From Chitinimonas sp. BJYL2 (lineage in GTDB: Bacteria > Pseudomonadota > Gammaproteobacteria > Burkholderiales > Chitinimonadaceae): a stretch of 64,000 bases of DNA. The DNA is taken from positions 372,001-436,000 of the forward strand of contig NZ_JANZKW010000001.1 in assembly GCF_027257935.1 (NCBI RefSeq), in the 5' to 3' direction. The translations under genes and the position numbers were made by a program. The notes beneath the pieces were generated by a model that searched no databases, was not told the DNA's origin, and saw only the letters and a list, made by a program, of their open reading frames with translations. Of this stretch, positions 40,189 to 49,799 are shown piece by piece; position 1 is the stretch's first letter; each line of letters begins with the position of its first letter.

Positions 40189-40522
40189 TGCAGTAATACC
40201 CGTGTACGTGCGGAGCGGCGGTTGGCGCTGCGGGTCGCTTGTGGCGGCGGCATGCCCTCGTCACCCCTTTGTGTGAGCCTGCCCTGCTGGGCAGACCCCC
40301 GTTGGGAGCGGCGCTCGGTTCCGGTCGGCGCGGGAGACGCGCTGGCAATGCGGCTGGTCGAAACGGGGTGGTCGTTCGGGCAGCGATGCCGCGCGGGTAT
40401 CGCGGCACAGGGGGCAAAGCCGGACAGGATGGCAGGAAACAACCGGCCAAGCGCTATCGAAAACAAAGCCTGCTGACCACATGGCGCACCCATTCGGGCG
40501 CATTAGGGTTTTCAGCAGGCTT
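40189..40522 (-). promoter_or_regulatory. Long structured leader of gltB
   Basis: About 330 bases separate the predicted transcription start from the gltB ATG. The first 57 bases (40522 back to 40466) form a hairpin with 11-bp arms AAGCCTGCTGA and TCAGCAGGCTT. An inner GCGCCC/GGTGCGC stem is nested in it, and TGTTTTCG follows. A second small hairpin (CTGCCC TGCT GGGCAG) lies at 40279-40294. Short frames in the leader have no convincing ribosome binding site. I do not recognise a known riboswitch. Attenuation, 5' stabilisation or control by nitrogen signals is inference. Confidence 0.55.
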
Positions 40523-40527
40523 GATCG

Positions 40528-40557
40528 ATTCTAACGGAGTGAACCGGCGCGTTGCAA
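40528..40557 (-). promoter_or_regulatory. Sigma-70-type promoter of the glt operon
   Basis: On the minus strand TTGCAA (40557-40552) is followed after 18 bp by TAGAAT (40533-40528). The predicted start falls near 40521, just at the outer arm of the leader hairpin. Upstream of this promoter, 40560-40680 is markedly AT-rich (for example TTTACAT and TTGTAAAG stretches) and may hold activator sites or an UP element. No clear binding motif is recognised. Confidence 0.55.
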
Positions 40558-40712
40558 CGGTTTTGTGCGGCGCAAGAAACTTTACAAATCAATAACTTGC
40601 TTAAAGTGGTATGTAAAGAATTTTCAACAATCCGACAGAATGTTACGAAACTACGACCCGGGGCTTGATGTAGTTACAAAAGCCCGCTTACAGCCTGTCT
40701 GGACAACTTGCC

Positions 40713-41591
40713 TCAAGCCGAGAGCGCGAGTGCCAAGCCCAGGGGGACGAAGATCAGGCTGGCGATATTGCCCAGCAAAACAATCGAGGCCACCTTGTCA
40801 GGCTCTTGCTGATAACGCTCGGCAATCAGGAAGTTGAGTACCGCTGGCGGCAGCGCCGCGAACATCAATAGTTGCGATATTTCAACGGCTTGCAGAGGCA
40901 GCACGCTCATCATCGGCCAGGCTACTGCCAAGCCGCTCAAGGGGCAGAGCACCGCGCCCAGCACGCCCGCCTGCCAGCCGGTCTTGTGCACATCGACCAT
41001 GCGCGCCCCCAGGGAGAACAGCATCAGCGGGATGGCGGCATTGCCCAACAGGGAAGCGGAGGTGCTTAGCCACTCAGGCAGCACCACCCCACCCAGATTG
41101 CAGGCAATGCCCGCTACCGAGGCGATCAGCAGCGGGTTCTTGGCCAGATAACCGAGTGTGGCATGCGGATTGACCAGCCTCACGCCGATGGTCATGTGCA
41201 AGAGCGTGCTCACCACAAACAGCGCGACCGCAGCCGGCAGACGCTCAGGCCCCAAGGCGAGCAACACCAGCGGCAGCCCCATGAAGGCCGCATTGTTGAA
41301 CATCATCGGCGGCACCAGCGTACGCACACTCTCGCGCGCCACACGAGCCACGACCACACTGATCAAGCCGGAACCCAGAATCACCGCCGTGCCGCCCAGC
41401 AGCAACCAGCGCGATTCCCACAAATCAAAGTGCTTGCTGGTGAGCCCTGCAAAGATCAGCAAGGGCGCCAGCAGGTCCACGGTCAGCCGGTTCATCTCGG
41501 TGAGGTCCGGCTTGCGCAGACGGGCATACAGGTAGCCCGCCAGTGAAACCAGCAGGATGGGGGTGATGATGCCGAGGATGCGCAGCAGCAT
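40713..41591 (-). CDS. AEC family transporter (auxin efflux carrier-like)
   Basis: The 292-residue protein has ten hydrophobic helices with the AEC family layout: a first five-helix half (MLLRILGIITPILLVSLAGYLYAR and FNNAAFMGLPLVLLALG) and a second half (LLIASVAGIACNLGGV, LFSLGARM, AALPPAVLNFLIAERY). These carriers handle malate, malonate or other small acids; the substrate cannot be assigned. The ATG at 41591 matches the start of the first helix; upstream in-frame sequence is not typical. It is transcribed in the same direction as gltB, but about 160 bp separate its stop from the glt promoter. Confidence 0.87.
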   Translation of the reverse strand: MLLRILGIITPILLVSLAGYLYARLRKPDLTEMNRLTVDLLAPLLIFAGLTSKHFDLWESRWLLLGGTAVILGSGLISVVVARVARESVRTLVPPMMFNNAAFMGLPLVLLALGPERLPAAVALFVVSTLLHMTIGVRLVNPHATLGYLAKNPLLIASVAGIACNLGGVVLPEWLSTSASLLGNAAIPLMLFSLGARMVDVHKTGWQAGVLGAVLCPLSGLAVAWPMMSVLPLQAVEISQLLMFAALPPAVLNFLIAERYQQEPDKVASIVLLGNIASLIFVPLGLALALSA

Positions 41592-41724
41592 GAGAGTCTC
41601 GGGGTAGATGGGCAGCAAAGCGGTAGCGGATATCAGACCACAGGCGAGCACATGGTGACCATGACGGGGAACCCGTAGGGTCAGTTACCGCAGCCGCAGC
41701 TCGCGCATCGTGGGGACGTTGCCC

Positions 41725-42633
41725 CTAGGTAGCCGGTGACAGCCAGTCACGCGAAGTCAGGAAATCCGTCAGCAGCGCGGCCTCAGGACTACCGGCCTCG
41801 GGCTGATAGTCGTAGCGCCAGTTCACCACCGGCGGCAGGCTCATCAGGATCGACTCTGTGCGACCGCCCGATTGCAGGCCAAACAGCGTGCCGCGATCCC
41901 AGACCAGGTTGAATTCCACATAGCGACCACGGCGATAGCCCTGCCAGTCGCGCTGGGCTTGCGTGTACGGCGTATCGCGGCGGCGCTCGACAATGGGGAG
42001 ATAGGCGTGCAGGAAGGCGTCGCCCACGGCACGCGTCATGGCAAAGCTGCCTTCGGTGCCCAGCTCGCTGAAATCGTCAAAGAACACGCCACCGATGCCG
42101 CGCGGTTCATTACGGTGCTTGAGGAAGAAGTACTCGTCGCACCAGTGCTTGAAGCGGGGGTATTTGTCGTCACCGTGCGGCGCGAGCGCGTCGGCGCAGG
42201 TTTGATGGAAGTGGCACGCGTCGTCTGCGAAGCCGTAATACGGCGTCAGGTCCATCCCGCCACCGAACCAGACGACGTCGTCCTGCCCCGGCGCAAAGGC
42301 GCGGAACATCCGTACATTCATATGCACCGTGGGCACATAGGGGTTACGCGGATGGAACACCAGCGATACACCCATCGCCTCCCAGGCGCGCCCGGCCAGC
42401 TCGGGCCGGTGGGCGCTGGCCGACGGGGGCAGTTTGTCGCCCATCACATGGCTGAAGCCCACCCCGCCCCGCTCCAGCAGCGTGCCATCTTCGATGATGC
42501 AGGTACGGCCACCGCCACCGGCGGGGCGCTGCCATTCATCACGGCGGAAAGTCCCGCCATCGGCCGCTTCAAGCGCGGTGACGATGCGGTCCTGCAGATC
42601 GAGGAAATATTGACGGGTGTGGGCGGTATTCAT
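41725..42633 (-). CDS. hemF: Oxygen-dependent coproporphyrinogen III oxidase
   Basis: HemF oxidatively decarboxylates coproporphyrinogen III to protoporphyrinogen IX using O2. The 302-residue product has the signature [22 protein letters not shown], then [21 protein letters not shown] and [25 protein letters not shown]. Length is normal. I chose the ATG at 42633; a TTG five codons upstream is in frame, but neither has a strong ribosome binding site. The protein is cytosolic or membrane-associated. The cupin and panC genes precede it in the same direction, with 63 bp after the cupin. Confidence 0.96.
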   Translation of the reverse strand: MNTAHTRQYFLDLQDRIVTALEAADGGTFRRDEWQRPAGGGGRTCIIEDGTLLERGGVGFSHVMGDKLPPSASAHRPELAGRAWEAMGVSLVFHPRNPYVPTVHMNVRMFRAFAPGQDDVVWFGGGMDLTPYYGFADDACHFHQTCADALAPHGDDKYPRFKHWCDEYFFLKHRNEPRGIGGVFFDDFSELGTEGSFAMTRAVGDAFLHAYLPIVERRRDTPYTQAQRDWQGYRRGRYVEFNLVWDRGTLFGLQSGGRTESILMSLPPVVNWRYDYQPEAGSPEAALLTDFLTSRDWLSPAT

Positions 42634-42696
42634 AGTCAGGTAGGCCAATAGCGACGCTCGGCGTCGGGTCTTGAGAGAGCTCAGGCGAGGTGTGGC

Positions 42697-43014
42697 TTAC
42701 TGCGCGTCGGCAAACAGTACCAACACCACGCCATCGGATGCCGGGTGATAGGCATGACCCAGACCCGCCGGCACCAGCAGCATCTGGCCTTGGCTGGCAT
42801 GCGTGGCGCTGCCGTGCTCGTCGATCAGGCCCACGCTACCCGACAGCACCACGATGCGCTCCTGCACCTTGTGGCGCTCGTCAGGGTAACTGACCTGGGG
42901 TCGCTGGTTGAGCAACAGCGCCGCGCCGGCACCCAGTTTGGCCAGCAGATAGTCGGTATCGACGGGCTGGTCGGCGCCGATGGCTACCAGATCAAGCCGC
43001 TCAATGCCGGCCAT
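42697..43014 (-). CDS. Small single-domain cupin protein
   Basis: The 105-residue product has a cupin barrel with metal-type motif HKVQERIVVLSGSVGLIDEHG and the second motif AGLGHAYHPASDG. It may bind a metal through the His residues seen there. No enzymatic activity can be told. The ATG overlaps the last base of the panC stop (TGATG), so it is translationally coupled to panC. A role in pantothenate metabolism is possible but not shown. Confidence 0.8.
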   Translation of the reverse strand: MAGIERLDLVAIGADQPVDTDYLLAKLGAGAALLLNQRPQVSYPDERHKVQERIVVLSGSVGLIDEHGSATHASQGQMLLVPAGLGHAYHPASDGVVLVLFADAQ

Positions 43015-43862
43015 CAGAGATTCACTTCCAGATTGTCGATCAGGCGCGGCTTACCCAAGCGCGCAGCGCCCAGGATGACCATGCGCTTGTCGCCGGGACG
43101 CGCGTGTTCAAGCCTGTCCTGATCGCGGATCTCCACATAGTCCACACGCCAGCCATGGTTCTCCAGATCGGCGCGGGCCGTTTCGGTGAGTTTGACGAAG
43201 TCGGTAGCGCCCGCCTCCAGTGCAGTCTTGATCGCAGCCAGATTACGGTAAAGGCGTGCGGCTTCGTGGCGCTCTTCCGCTGTTAGGTAGCCATTGCGTG
43301 AGGACAGCGCCAGGCCGTCGGACGCGCGACCGGTATCGACCGGGACGATGGTGATGGGCATGTCCAGATCCGCTACCAGACCCTCGATCACCTTGAGCTG
43401 CTGGTAATCCTTCTTGCCGAACATGGCGGTATCGGGCTGGACGATATTGAACAGCTTGGTCACGACCGTCGCCACGCCACGGAAATGGCCGGGGCGGAAG
43501 GCGCCACAGAGTTCATTCTGGATGGCCGGCGGTTCGACCTTGTATTGCTGCTCGGTGCGTGGGTAGAGCTGATCCACCGTGGGATGGAACAGCGCATCGA
43601 CGCCTGCGGCTTCCAGCTTGGCGCAATCCGCTTCGAAGGTACGCGGATAGGTGTTGAAATCTTCACCCTGGCCAAACTGCAGCGGATTCACGAAGATGGA
43701 GACAACCACCTTGCCCCCGCCTTGCGCCGCACACGCCGCCTTGGCGGCTGTACACAGCGAGATATGGCCCTCGTGCAGATTGCCCATCGTGGGGACAAAG
43801 GCCACATAGCCCGCCTGCTTGCGCCAGGCGCGGAGTTCGGCAACGGTGGTGAAGATATGCAT
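43014..43862 (-). CDS. panC: Pantothenate synthetase
   Basis: PanC joins pantoate and beta-alanine using ATP. The 282-residue protein contains [16 protein letters not shown] (with the HxGH-like His in LHEGH), [23 protein letters not shown] and VFGK-type [20 protein letters not shown]. It also has [14 protein letters not shown], the KMSKS-like loop. All blocks of the adenylate-forming family are present. It lies downstream of panB and a GNAT gene, in the same direction, and is coupled to the cupin after it. Cytosolic. Confidence 0.97.
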   Translation of the reverse strand: MHIFTTVAELRAWRKQAGYVAFVPTMGNLHEGHISLCTAAKAACAAQGGGKVVVSIFVNPLQFGQGEDFNTYPRTFEADCAKLEAAGVDALFHPTVDQLYPRTEQQYKVEPPAIQNELCGAFRPGHFRGVATVVTKLFNIVQPDTAMFGKKDYQQLKVIEGLVADLDMPITIVPVDTGRASDGLALSSRNGYLTAEERHEAARLYRNLAAIKTALEAGATDFVKLTETARADLENHGWRVDYVEIRDQDRLEHARPGDKRMVILGAARLGKPRLIDNLEVNL

Positions 43863-43954
43863 CGTGGGGCCGCTAAAGAAGGGTTGAATGCCAGGAAGGA
43901 AAATACACAGGTTCGGTCGCGGATTTTACCCTGAGGCCGGTCATGCCGTGGCGA

Positions 43955-44461
43955 TCATGCACGCCACTCAAACACGACGGTACCTTCCTGCACCGTCGCA
44001 TCGGGCACGGAGCCAAGACGAGATAGGCCCAGCTTATGCGCCAGCCGCATCGAACGCCCGTTCTCGGGATGACACTCGGCACGCAGCCACTGCACCTTCA
44101 GGGTGTTGCGTCCGGCTGCCAGCAGGGCTTGCATGGCTTCCTGGGCGTAGCCCTGTCCCCAGTGGGACTCCGCCAGCTCATAGCCCACACTCCAGTAGCC
44201 CGCGGGTTCGCGGCGCAAACCGCAGGATCCGATCAGCTCGCCAGTGGTGGCCACCACGATGGCCAACTGCCAGCGCGTACGCGGGACAAGCTGCTGGTCC
44301 GCCAAAAAACGGGCCAGCAGCGCACGGGTAAACGCGGGGCTCACCGCCTCGGCAGGATAGTGCGCAGCAAAGTGCTCGCCGCTGCGCACACTAACGTAGG
44401 CTGCGGCATCGTCCTGCTGGAAATCACGCAGGATCAGGCGCGCAGTAGAAATCGGCAGCAC
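43955..44461 (-). CDS. GNAT family acetyltransferase (RimJ/RimL-like)
   Basis: The 168-residue product starts MLPISTARLILRDFQQDDAA, typical of RimJ/RimL-type N-acetyltransferases. It has an acetyl-CoA-binding block at YELAESHWGQGYAQEAMQALL and a C-terminal CHPENGRSMRLAHKLGLSRLG. The substrate is unknown; it might acetylate a protein N terminus or a small amine. It starts just after the panB stop and sits between panB and panC in the same direction, which is unusual for the pathway. Confidence 0.85.
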   Translation of the reverse strand: MLPISTARLILRDFQQDDAAAYVSVRSGEHFAAHYPAEAVSPAFTRALLARFLADQQLVPRTRWQLAIVVATTGELIGSCGLRREPAGYWSVGYELAESHWGQGYAQEAMQALLAAGRNTLKVQWLRAECHPENGRSMRLAHKLGLSRLGSVPDATVQEGTVVFEWRA

Positions 44462-44463
44462 AC

Positions 44464-45255
44464 TCAGAACGTGTGTTCCGCTGCAGGAAAGGCTTTGGCC
44501 TTCACTTCGCGCACATAGGCCTCGACCGCACCCTGGATGCTGGTCACGCCGTGCATGAAGTTCTTCACGAAACGCGCCTTCTTGCCCGGATACACACCCA
44601 GCATGTCGTAGACCACCAGCACCTGGCCATCCACATCCACGCCCGCGCCGATCCCGATGGTGGGCACGCTCAGGCTTTCGGTGATTTCCTTGGCCAGCGT
44701 GGCCGGCACCATTTCCATCAACACGATGGCGGCACCGGCGGCTTCGAGGGCCTTGGCGTCGCGCTTGAGCTGTTCGGCACCGCTATCGGACTTGCCCTGC
44801 ACCTTGTAGCCACCGAAGACATGCACGGATTGCGGCGTCAGGCCGATATGCGCACACACCGGAATACCGCGCTGGACCAGAAAGCGCACGGTTTCAGCCA
44901 TGTATTCACCACCTTCAAGCTTGACCATCTCGGCACCCGCCGCCATCAAGCGCGCGCTCGACTCGAATGCCTGCTGCGGGCTCTGCTGGTAGCTGCCAAA
45001 GGGCAGATCCGCCACCACCATGGCCTGCTTGGCATTTTTGGCCACGCAGCGGGTGTGGTAGACCATCTGCTCCAGCGTCACCGGCAGGGTGGAGCTTTCG
45101 CCCTGCATGACCATGCCGGCAGAGTCACCCACCAGCAGCATGTCGACCCCGGCCTCAGCCATCAGGCTGGCAAAGCTGGCGTCGTAGCAGGTGAGCATGG
45201 CGATCTTCTGGCCTTCCTGCTTATGTTTTTGCAGCGTCGAAACGGTGATTTTCAT
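44464..45255 (-). CDS. panB: 3-methyl-2-oxobutanoate hydroxymethyltransferase
   Basis: PanB makes ketopantoate from 2-oxoisovalerate and methylene-tetrahydrofolate, with Mg2+ bound by Asp residues such as that in [15 protein letters not shown]. The 263-residue product also shows [49 protein letters not shown] and [17 protein letters not shown]. The ATG at 45255 is the usual start; upstream in-frame sequence is absent from the family. It begins the pan operon (panB, GNAT, panC, cupin) read leftward. Confidence 0.97.
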   Translation of the reverse strand: MKITVSTLQKHKQEGQKIAMLTCYDASFASLMAEAGVDMLLVGDSAGMVMQGESSTLPVTLEQMVYHTRCVAKNAKQAMVVADLPFGSYQQSPQQAFESSARLMAAGAEMVKLEGGEYMAETVRFLVQRGIPVCAHIGLTPQSVHVFGGYKVQGKSDSGAEQLKRDAKALEAAGAAIVLMEMVPATLAKEITESLSVPTIGIGAGVDVDGQVLVVYDMLGVYPGKKARFVKNFMHGVTSIQGAVEAYVREVKAKAFPAAEHTF

Positions 45256-45446
45256 GGGGTATCCGTCTGTTCGTTCAAGCGCTTGCTCCGTTGGCAGCGC
45301 CCATGATGACGCTTCAGCCCTCGTGGGGATAAGCTGCTTCGCCTTGATGCGGCGCAACAATAGCCAAGCCGGGCCACGAGTTCAATGGTGGGACACCGCA
45401 AACGCGGTCCAGCGTGACGCCATGCAACAACCCTGCGATACAGGCG

Positions 45447-47069
45447 CTAATCAAGCCGGTAAGCGGCGACGTCCCGGCTCATCTCGTCGGCCAGTCGCTG
45501 CAGCTCCGTGGCCAGCTCGGCACTACGCTCGGCAGCACGGCTGTTCTCTTCGGCCATCTGTGCCACCCGCTCCACCTGACTGGCGATCTCGTTGCTCGCG
45601 GTGCTTTGTTCACGCAGGGCCGTGGCAACCTCGCCCACCAGCTCCCCGCTCTGCGCCGCACTCTGGGCGATCTCACCCATGGCTGCGCGGGTGGATTCAG
45701 CCTCGCTGACGCCTTCGCGCACCGAGGCCACGGCCTCGGCCATGCGCCGCGACACCTCGCCGGAGCGCTGCTGGATCGTCGCCACCATGGCGGTGATTTC
45801 GACCGTGGAGTTGGCTGTCCGTTCGGCCAGCTTGCGGACTTCGTCTGCCACCACCGCAAAACCGCGCCCCTGCTCACCGGCACGCGCGGCCTCGATGGCG
45901 GCATTGAGCGCCAGCAGATTGGTCTGGTCGGCCACTTCCTTGATCACGCTGACCACGGCGCTGATCTGGCGACCACTCTCTTCCAGCCGCGCCAGCTCGT
46001 CGGCCGCCTCGTCCACCAGATCGGAGATCGCACCGATACGCTGTGCCGTCCGCACCACGGCGTCCCGACCGCCCACAGCCTGATCACCACTCTGGCGTGT
46101 GAGCCTGCTGGCTTCGCCCGTACGGTCCGATACATGAGAGATGCTGACGGTGACTTCTTCGACGCTGGCAGCCATGGTGGATGCGGCATCGCTTTGCGCA
46201 GCAGAGCTAGCCGTGACTTGGTGCGAAGCCAGCGCCATCTCTTCGGCAGATCGATTGAGCCGGGCAGCGTTGTCGCGCACCGCGCTCAAGCCCTCACGCA
46301 GGCGGGTGATCAGGCGATTCAGTGCTTCGAGCAACTCGGCCAGTTCATCCTTGCCCTGCACCGGGAACGGGCGGGAGAAATCCAGTTGCTCGACCACGCG
46401 GATGACCTCATTGCGGGCGCGCTGGGCGGTGCCGACCACCTTCTGGTAAGTGGTGTAGGCAAACCAGAGCAGCAGGAAAACCGCGACCAGCATGACCGAA
46501 ACAGACATCCACTTGGCCGTGCTCACGGCAGCCTGCGTGTGCGTCTTGGTCAGCTCGCCCTGATGATGGTTGTGCTTCACATGCCGATCCAGTGCGGCCA
46601 GAGTGGCATTGGCCGCATCACGCAACTTGGTAGTGGCAATCGCCATCGAGGATGTGGTGTCGTTGCTGCGCGAATAACCCAGAACTTGATCCAGCACCTG
46701 CAGATAGGCGGCGACGGCAGCCTTGTCCTCGGCCAGCATGCGCTTGTCCTCGGGGTCGCTCACATAGGCCTCGTAACCTTCAAGCACCTTGTGCAGACGC
46801 TGGACATTGGCGTTCAGCGAGGTCTCCAGCAACTGCTTCTTGTCAGGATCCTGTTCGATCACATGCAGCAGCAGGTCGGCGCGCACGGCATAGAACGTGA
46901 TCTTGGCCTCGTCGATCAGCTCGATGCTGGGAATGGTATTGCCGGTCAGCTCGTTGATATCGTTACCAAGCCGGACTACCTGAGTGAGGCCACTGATGCC
47001 GTTGATCAGCAGCCCCGCCACGGCAATGATGATCAGCGCGGCCAGACGATGGGAGATGCGTTGCAACAT
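45447..47069 (-). CDS. Methyl-accepting chemotaxis protein with 4HB sensor
   Basis: The 540-residue receptor has membrane helix 1 (about 10-28), a periplasmic four-helix-bundle sensor (about 30-185) and membrane helix 2 (about 188-207). A HAMP domain and the cytoplasmic signalling coil follow, with the conserved tip ([20 protein letters not shown] to VRKLAERT, about 375-415). The ATG at 47069 is supported by AGAGG just upstream. It shows no C-terminal CheR-binding peptide. It lies between the deoxynucleoside kinase and panB in the same direction, apparently an inserted gene in this cluster. The ligand is unknown. Confidence 0.92.
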   Translation of the reverse strand: MLQRISHRLAALIIIAVAGLLINGISGLTQVVRLGNDINELTGNTIPSIELIDEAKITFYAVRADLLLHVIEQDPDKKQLLETSLNANVQRLHKVLEGYEAYVSDPEDKRMLAEDKAAVAAYLQVLDQVLGYSRSNDTTSSMAIATTKLRDAANATLAALDRHVKHNHHQGELTKTHTQAAVSTAKWMSVSVMLVAVFLLLWFAYTTYQKVVGTAQRARNEVIRVVEQLDFSRPFPVQGKDELAELLEALNRLITRLREGLSAVRDNAARLNRSAEEMALASHQVTASSAAQSDAASTMAASVEEVTVSISHVSDRTGEASRLTRQSGDQAVGGRDAVVRTAQRIGAISDLVDEAADELARLEESGRQISAVVSVIKEVADQTNLLALNAAIEAARAGEQGRGFAVVADEVRKLAERTANSTVEITAMVATIQQRSGEVSRRMAEAVASVREGVSEAESTRAAMGEIAQSAAQSGELVGEVATALREQSTASNEIASQVERVAQMAEENSRAAERSAELATELQRLADEMSRDVAAYRLD

Positions 47070-47140
47070 GGAAGCCTCTCTGTGCAATACGGGCAGACTG
47101 GCTTGAATCTAGTCAGCCCGAGCGCCATGGGCAAGCAGGA

Positions 47141-47779
47141 TCACGCTTTGTTGAAGTACTCGCGAGCGCTGCGCATGCCCTCGATACGCCGTAGCAGCAG
47201 GCGGAAATCGTCACTGGGGCCGGTAAGGTCGAGGTTCTCGGTGTTCACCATCAGCACCGGCGCGTCGGTGTAATCGTAGAAGAAGCGGCTGTAGCGTTCG
47301 GCCAGCTTGCGCAGGTAGATATCGCTGATCTTGGCTTCATATTCGCGCGAGCGGGCATGCACGCGGCCGATCAGCGTATCGATATCGGCTTGCAGGTAGA
47401 TCACCAGATCCGGCGTGGCGGCGCGCACGCGCAGATGACGGTAGATATTGGAGTACAGGCCGAACTCATCGTCGCTGAGCACCAGTTCTGCGAACAGCGG
47501 GTCTTTGTCGAAGAGGAAGTCCGATACGGTCTGCCCGCCGAACAGGTCCATCTGGGTCAGGCTTTCCACCTGCTCGACACGCTGGAACAGGAACGACAGC
47601 TGCGTCGGCAAGGCATAGCGCTGCATGTCCGTATAGAACTTGGGCAGGAAAGGAATCGCCTCGGGATTTTCGAGCAGCAGATTGGCACCCAGATGCTCGG
47701 CCAGCAACTTGGTCAGCGTGGTCTTACCCACGCCGATCGGACCTTCAACGACGATATAGCGGTAACGCTCCAAGCCCAT
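47141..47779 (-). CDS. Deoxynucleoside kinase family protein
   Basis: The 212-residue product is a P-loop kinase of the deoxyadenosine/deoxyguanosine kinase family. It has Walker A VEGPIGVGKTTLTKLLAEH, the substrate-side ERVEQVESLTQ-type helix (FLFQRVEQVESL), the DRS-like FDKDPLFAEL and LID region RVHARSREYEAKIS. It phosphorylates deoxynucleosides with ATP for salvage. Specificity for dGuo, dAdo or another cannot be fixed by eye. It sits just after folK in the leftward cluster pcnB, folK, kinase. Confidence 0.88.
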   Translation of the reverse strand: MGLERYRYIVVEGPIGVGKTTLTKLLAEHLGANLLLENPEAIPFLPKFYTDMQRYALPTQLSFLFQRVEQVESLTQMDLFGGQTVSDFLFDKDPLFAELVLSDDEFGLYSNIYRHLRVRAATPDLVIYLQADIDTLIGRVHARSREYEAKISDIYLRKLAERYSRFFYDYTDAPVLMVNTENLDLTGPSDDFRLLLRRIEGMRSAREYFNKA

Positions 47780-47812
47780 GAGACGGTCTTCCCTCGGTGT
47801 TTCAGTCGTACT

Positions 47813-48298
47813 TCAGGCTGCCAGTTTAGCCAGTCCGTCGCGATTGCAGGCATCGGCATGCGCCTGCGCGCTGCGGCCATCCGCCAGTACCAGCATGGGT
47901 GCAATCTCGGCCAAGGGCACCAGGACAAAACTGCGCTCCAGCATGCGCGGGTGTGGCAGGGTCAGGCGCGCATCGTGCATGGTCTGATCGCCGTAGCAGA
48001 GCAGGTCCATATCCAGGGTACGCGGCGCGTTGCGGAAAGTGCGTACGCGCCCGGCGTGCTGTTCGATCTCCAGCAAGGCATCCAGCACGGCATGCGGTGA
48101 CAGCGTGGTATCGATGGCTGCCACGGCATTGATGAAATCCGGCTGATCCAGATACCCGACTGGCGAGCTGCGGTACAAGGCAGAAGCCGCCACCAGCGCG
48201 GTCTGGGGTAATTGCCCCAGCATGGCCACGGCCGCACGGACCGTGTCGCTCGCTTCGCCCAGATTGGCGCCCAGCCCGATAAAAGCGCGCACGCTCAC
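47813..48298 (-). CDS. folK: 2-amino-4-hydroxy-6-hydroxymethyldihydropteridine pyrophosphokinase
   Basis: FolK transfers pyrophosphate from ATP to 6-hydroxymethyl-dihydropterin for folate synthesis. The 161-residue protein has FIGLGANLGEASDTVRAAV, the SSPVGYLDQPDFINAVAAI loop and RTFRNAPRTLDMDLLCYGD with its Mg-binding Asp pair, then LPHPRMLERSFVLVPLAEIAP. Length is normal. A GTG start overlaps the pcnB stop (GTGA). Cytosolic. Confidence 0.96.
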   Translation of the reverse strand: MSVRAFIGLGANLGEASDTVRAAVAMLGQLPQTALVAASALYRSSPVGYLDQPDFINAVAAIDTTLSPHAVLDALLEIEQHAGRVRTFRNAPRTLDMDLLCYGDQTMHDARLTLPHPRMLERSFVLVPLAEIAPMLVLADGRSAQAHADACNRDGLAKLAA

Positions 48299-49644
48299 GC
48301 CGTGCCGCCGGTTGAGCCACCATCAGCGCCATCCCGCCGGCTGCTGCCGCTGCTGCGACGACGGCGCTTCTTCGGGCCTTCTGCGGCGGGTGCGCGAACC
48401 AACATGGCCTCGCGCTCGGCGTTATCGGCGTGCTGGAAGCGGGTCCACCAATCGGCCAGCTCCTGATCGATCTCGCCGCTGATTGCACGCAGGCAGAGGA
48501 AATCGTAACCCGCGCGGAAACGGGGCGACTCCAGCAGCCGGAACGGGCGCGCACCGGCACGCTGCTCGAAGCGTGGTTGCAGCATCCAGATTTCCTTCAT
48601 GGCCGTGCCATAGCGACGGGGAATCGCCAGTTTCTGTTCCTGCACGGCCTCGACCTCGTCGATCGCGGCAAACAGCGCCGGCATGGGCTTCTCGCCTGCC
48701 GCTTTGCGCTTGTCCCAGTTGTCCAGCACTTCCAGCCACAACAGGGAGGCAAACACATAGCCAGCAGAAACCGGCTTGTCCTCACGTATGCGGCGGTCGG
48801 TATTTTCCAGCGCCGTACGCAGGAACAGCTCGCCCCGTGGCGTGCTCATCATTTTGTCGAGCAGGGGGAAAAAGCCGTGGTGCAGACCTTCGTCGCGCAG
48901 CTGCATCAGGCAGGCCCAGCTATGGCCGCTGAACAGTAGCTTGAGCATCTCGTCGAACAAGCGTGACGAGGGTACGTTCTGCAGCAGGGGGGCGAGTTCG
49001 TGGAAAGGCTTGCGGGTGTGCGGGTCGATGGTCAGGCCCAGCTTGGCGGCCAGCCGCACGGCGCGCAACATGCGTACGGGGTCTTCCCGGTAACGTACCG
49101 ACGGGACACCAATCATCGCCATGCGCTTCTTTTCCACATCGGCCACGCCACCGTGGTAATCGATGATCTCTTCGCGGCTCGGATCGTAGAACAGCGCATT
49201 GACGGTGAAATCGCGGCGACGGGCGTCGTCTTCCTGGCTGCCCCAAGTGTTGTCGCGGATGATGCGGCCGGCATCGTCCGTCACGGCCTCGCCGCTGCCA
49301 CGGAAAGTGGACACTTCGACGACTTCCTCGCCATACAGTACATGTACGAGCCGGAAGCGGCGGCCAATGATGCGCGAGCGCCGGAACACCTTGTGGACTT
49401 CTTCGGGTGTGGCGCTGGTCGCCACATCGAAATCCTTGGGTTCGCGCCCTAGCAAGAGATCGCGTACCGCGCCGCCAACAATGTAGGCCTCGAAACCCGC
49501 TTCCTGAAGCTTGTCAGTGGTTTTCAGGGCGAAGCTGGGCAGGCGGTTGCGGCGGATGCCGTGGCGCTTGAGCGGGATCACCACCCGGCCGCCACCATGG
49601 CGCTTCTTGAGCCCGAGGACCCGGCCGATAAATTTGTGGATCAT
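48295..49644 (-). CDS. pcnB: Poly(A) polymerase I
   Basis: PcnB adds poly(A) tails to RNA and so promotes decay. The 449-residue protein has the nucleotidyltransferase core GGAVRDLLLGREPKDFDVAT (about 57-76), RRSRIIGRRFRLVHVLYG, then SQEDDARRRDFTVNALFYDP and DPVRMLRAVRLAAKLG, which mark it as a class II poly(A) polymerase rather than a CCA enzyme. The C terminus is basic (KKRRRRSSGSSRR), as in PcnB. It is membrane-associated in other bacteria. It precedes folK with a four-base overlap. Confidence 0.94.
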   Translation of the reverse strand: MIHKFIGRVLGLKKRHGGGRVVIPLKRHGIRRNRLPSFALKTTDKLQEAGFEAYIVGGAVRDLLLGREPKDFDVATSATPEEVHKVFRRSRIIGRRFRLVHVLYGEEVVEVSTFRGSGEAVTDDAGRIIRDNTWGSQEDDARRRDFTVNALFYDPSREEIIDYHGGVADVEKKRMAMIGVPSVRYREDPVRMLRAVRLAAKLGLTIDPHTRKPFHELAPLLQNVPSSRLFDEMLKLLFSGHSWACLMQLRDEGLHHGFFPLLDKMMSTPRGELFLRTALENTDRRIREDKPVSAGYVFASLLWLEVLDNWDKRKAAGEKPMPALFAAIDEVEAVQEQKLAIPRRYGTAMKEIWMLQPRFEQRAGARPFRLLESPRFRAGYDFLCLRAISGEIDQELADWWTRFQHADNAEREAMLVRAPAAEGPKKRRRRSSGSSRRDGADGGSTGGTA

Positions 49645-49719
49645 GTTCTTCTTGATGGAGCTGCTGTCTTGATTGATCTGCTGTGTCGTCAGAGCCCGGG
49701 CCTAAGCCGGGCGCTGGCG

Positions 49720-49725
49720 ATTATA
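49720..49725 (-). promoter_or_regulatory. Possible -10 element of pcnB
   Basis: On the minus strand the six bases are TATAAT, a perfect -10. The -35 region is poor, and no extended TG is present. The predicted start would be near 49713, immediately before a hairpin with arms GCCCGG and CCGGGC (49712-49707 and 49699-49694). Confidence 0.4.
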
Positions 49726-49799
49726 CGTGACGAAACCGCCAATACCGGAACTGTTGACCGAGCGTTCCGACAACCGCCAAGCAACCGGAAAAAACCACC

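Noticed and set aside
40189-40503. Short frames in the gltB leader as leader peptides
   Set aside because: None has a convincing ribosome binding site or a run of regulatory codons.
45414-47273. Long plus-strand frame opposite the second chemoreceptor
   Set aside because: The chemoreceptor signalling tip is unmistakable on the minus strand; the opposite frame is a shadow.
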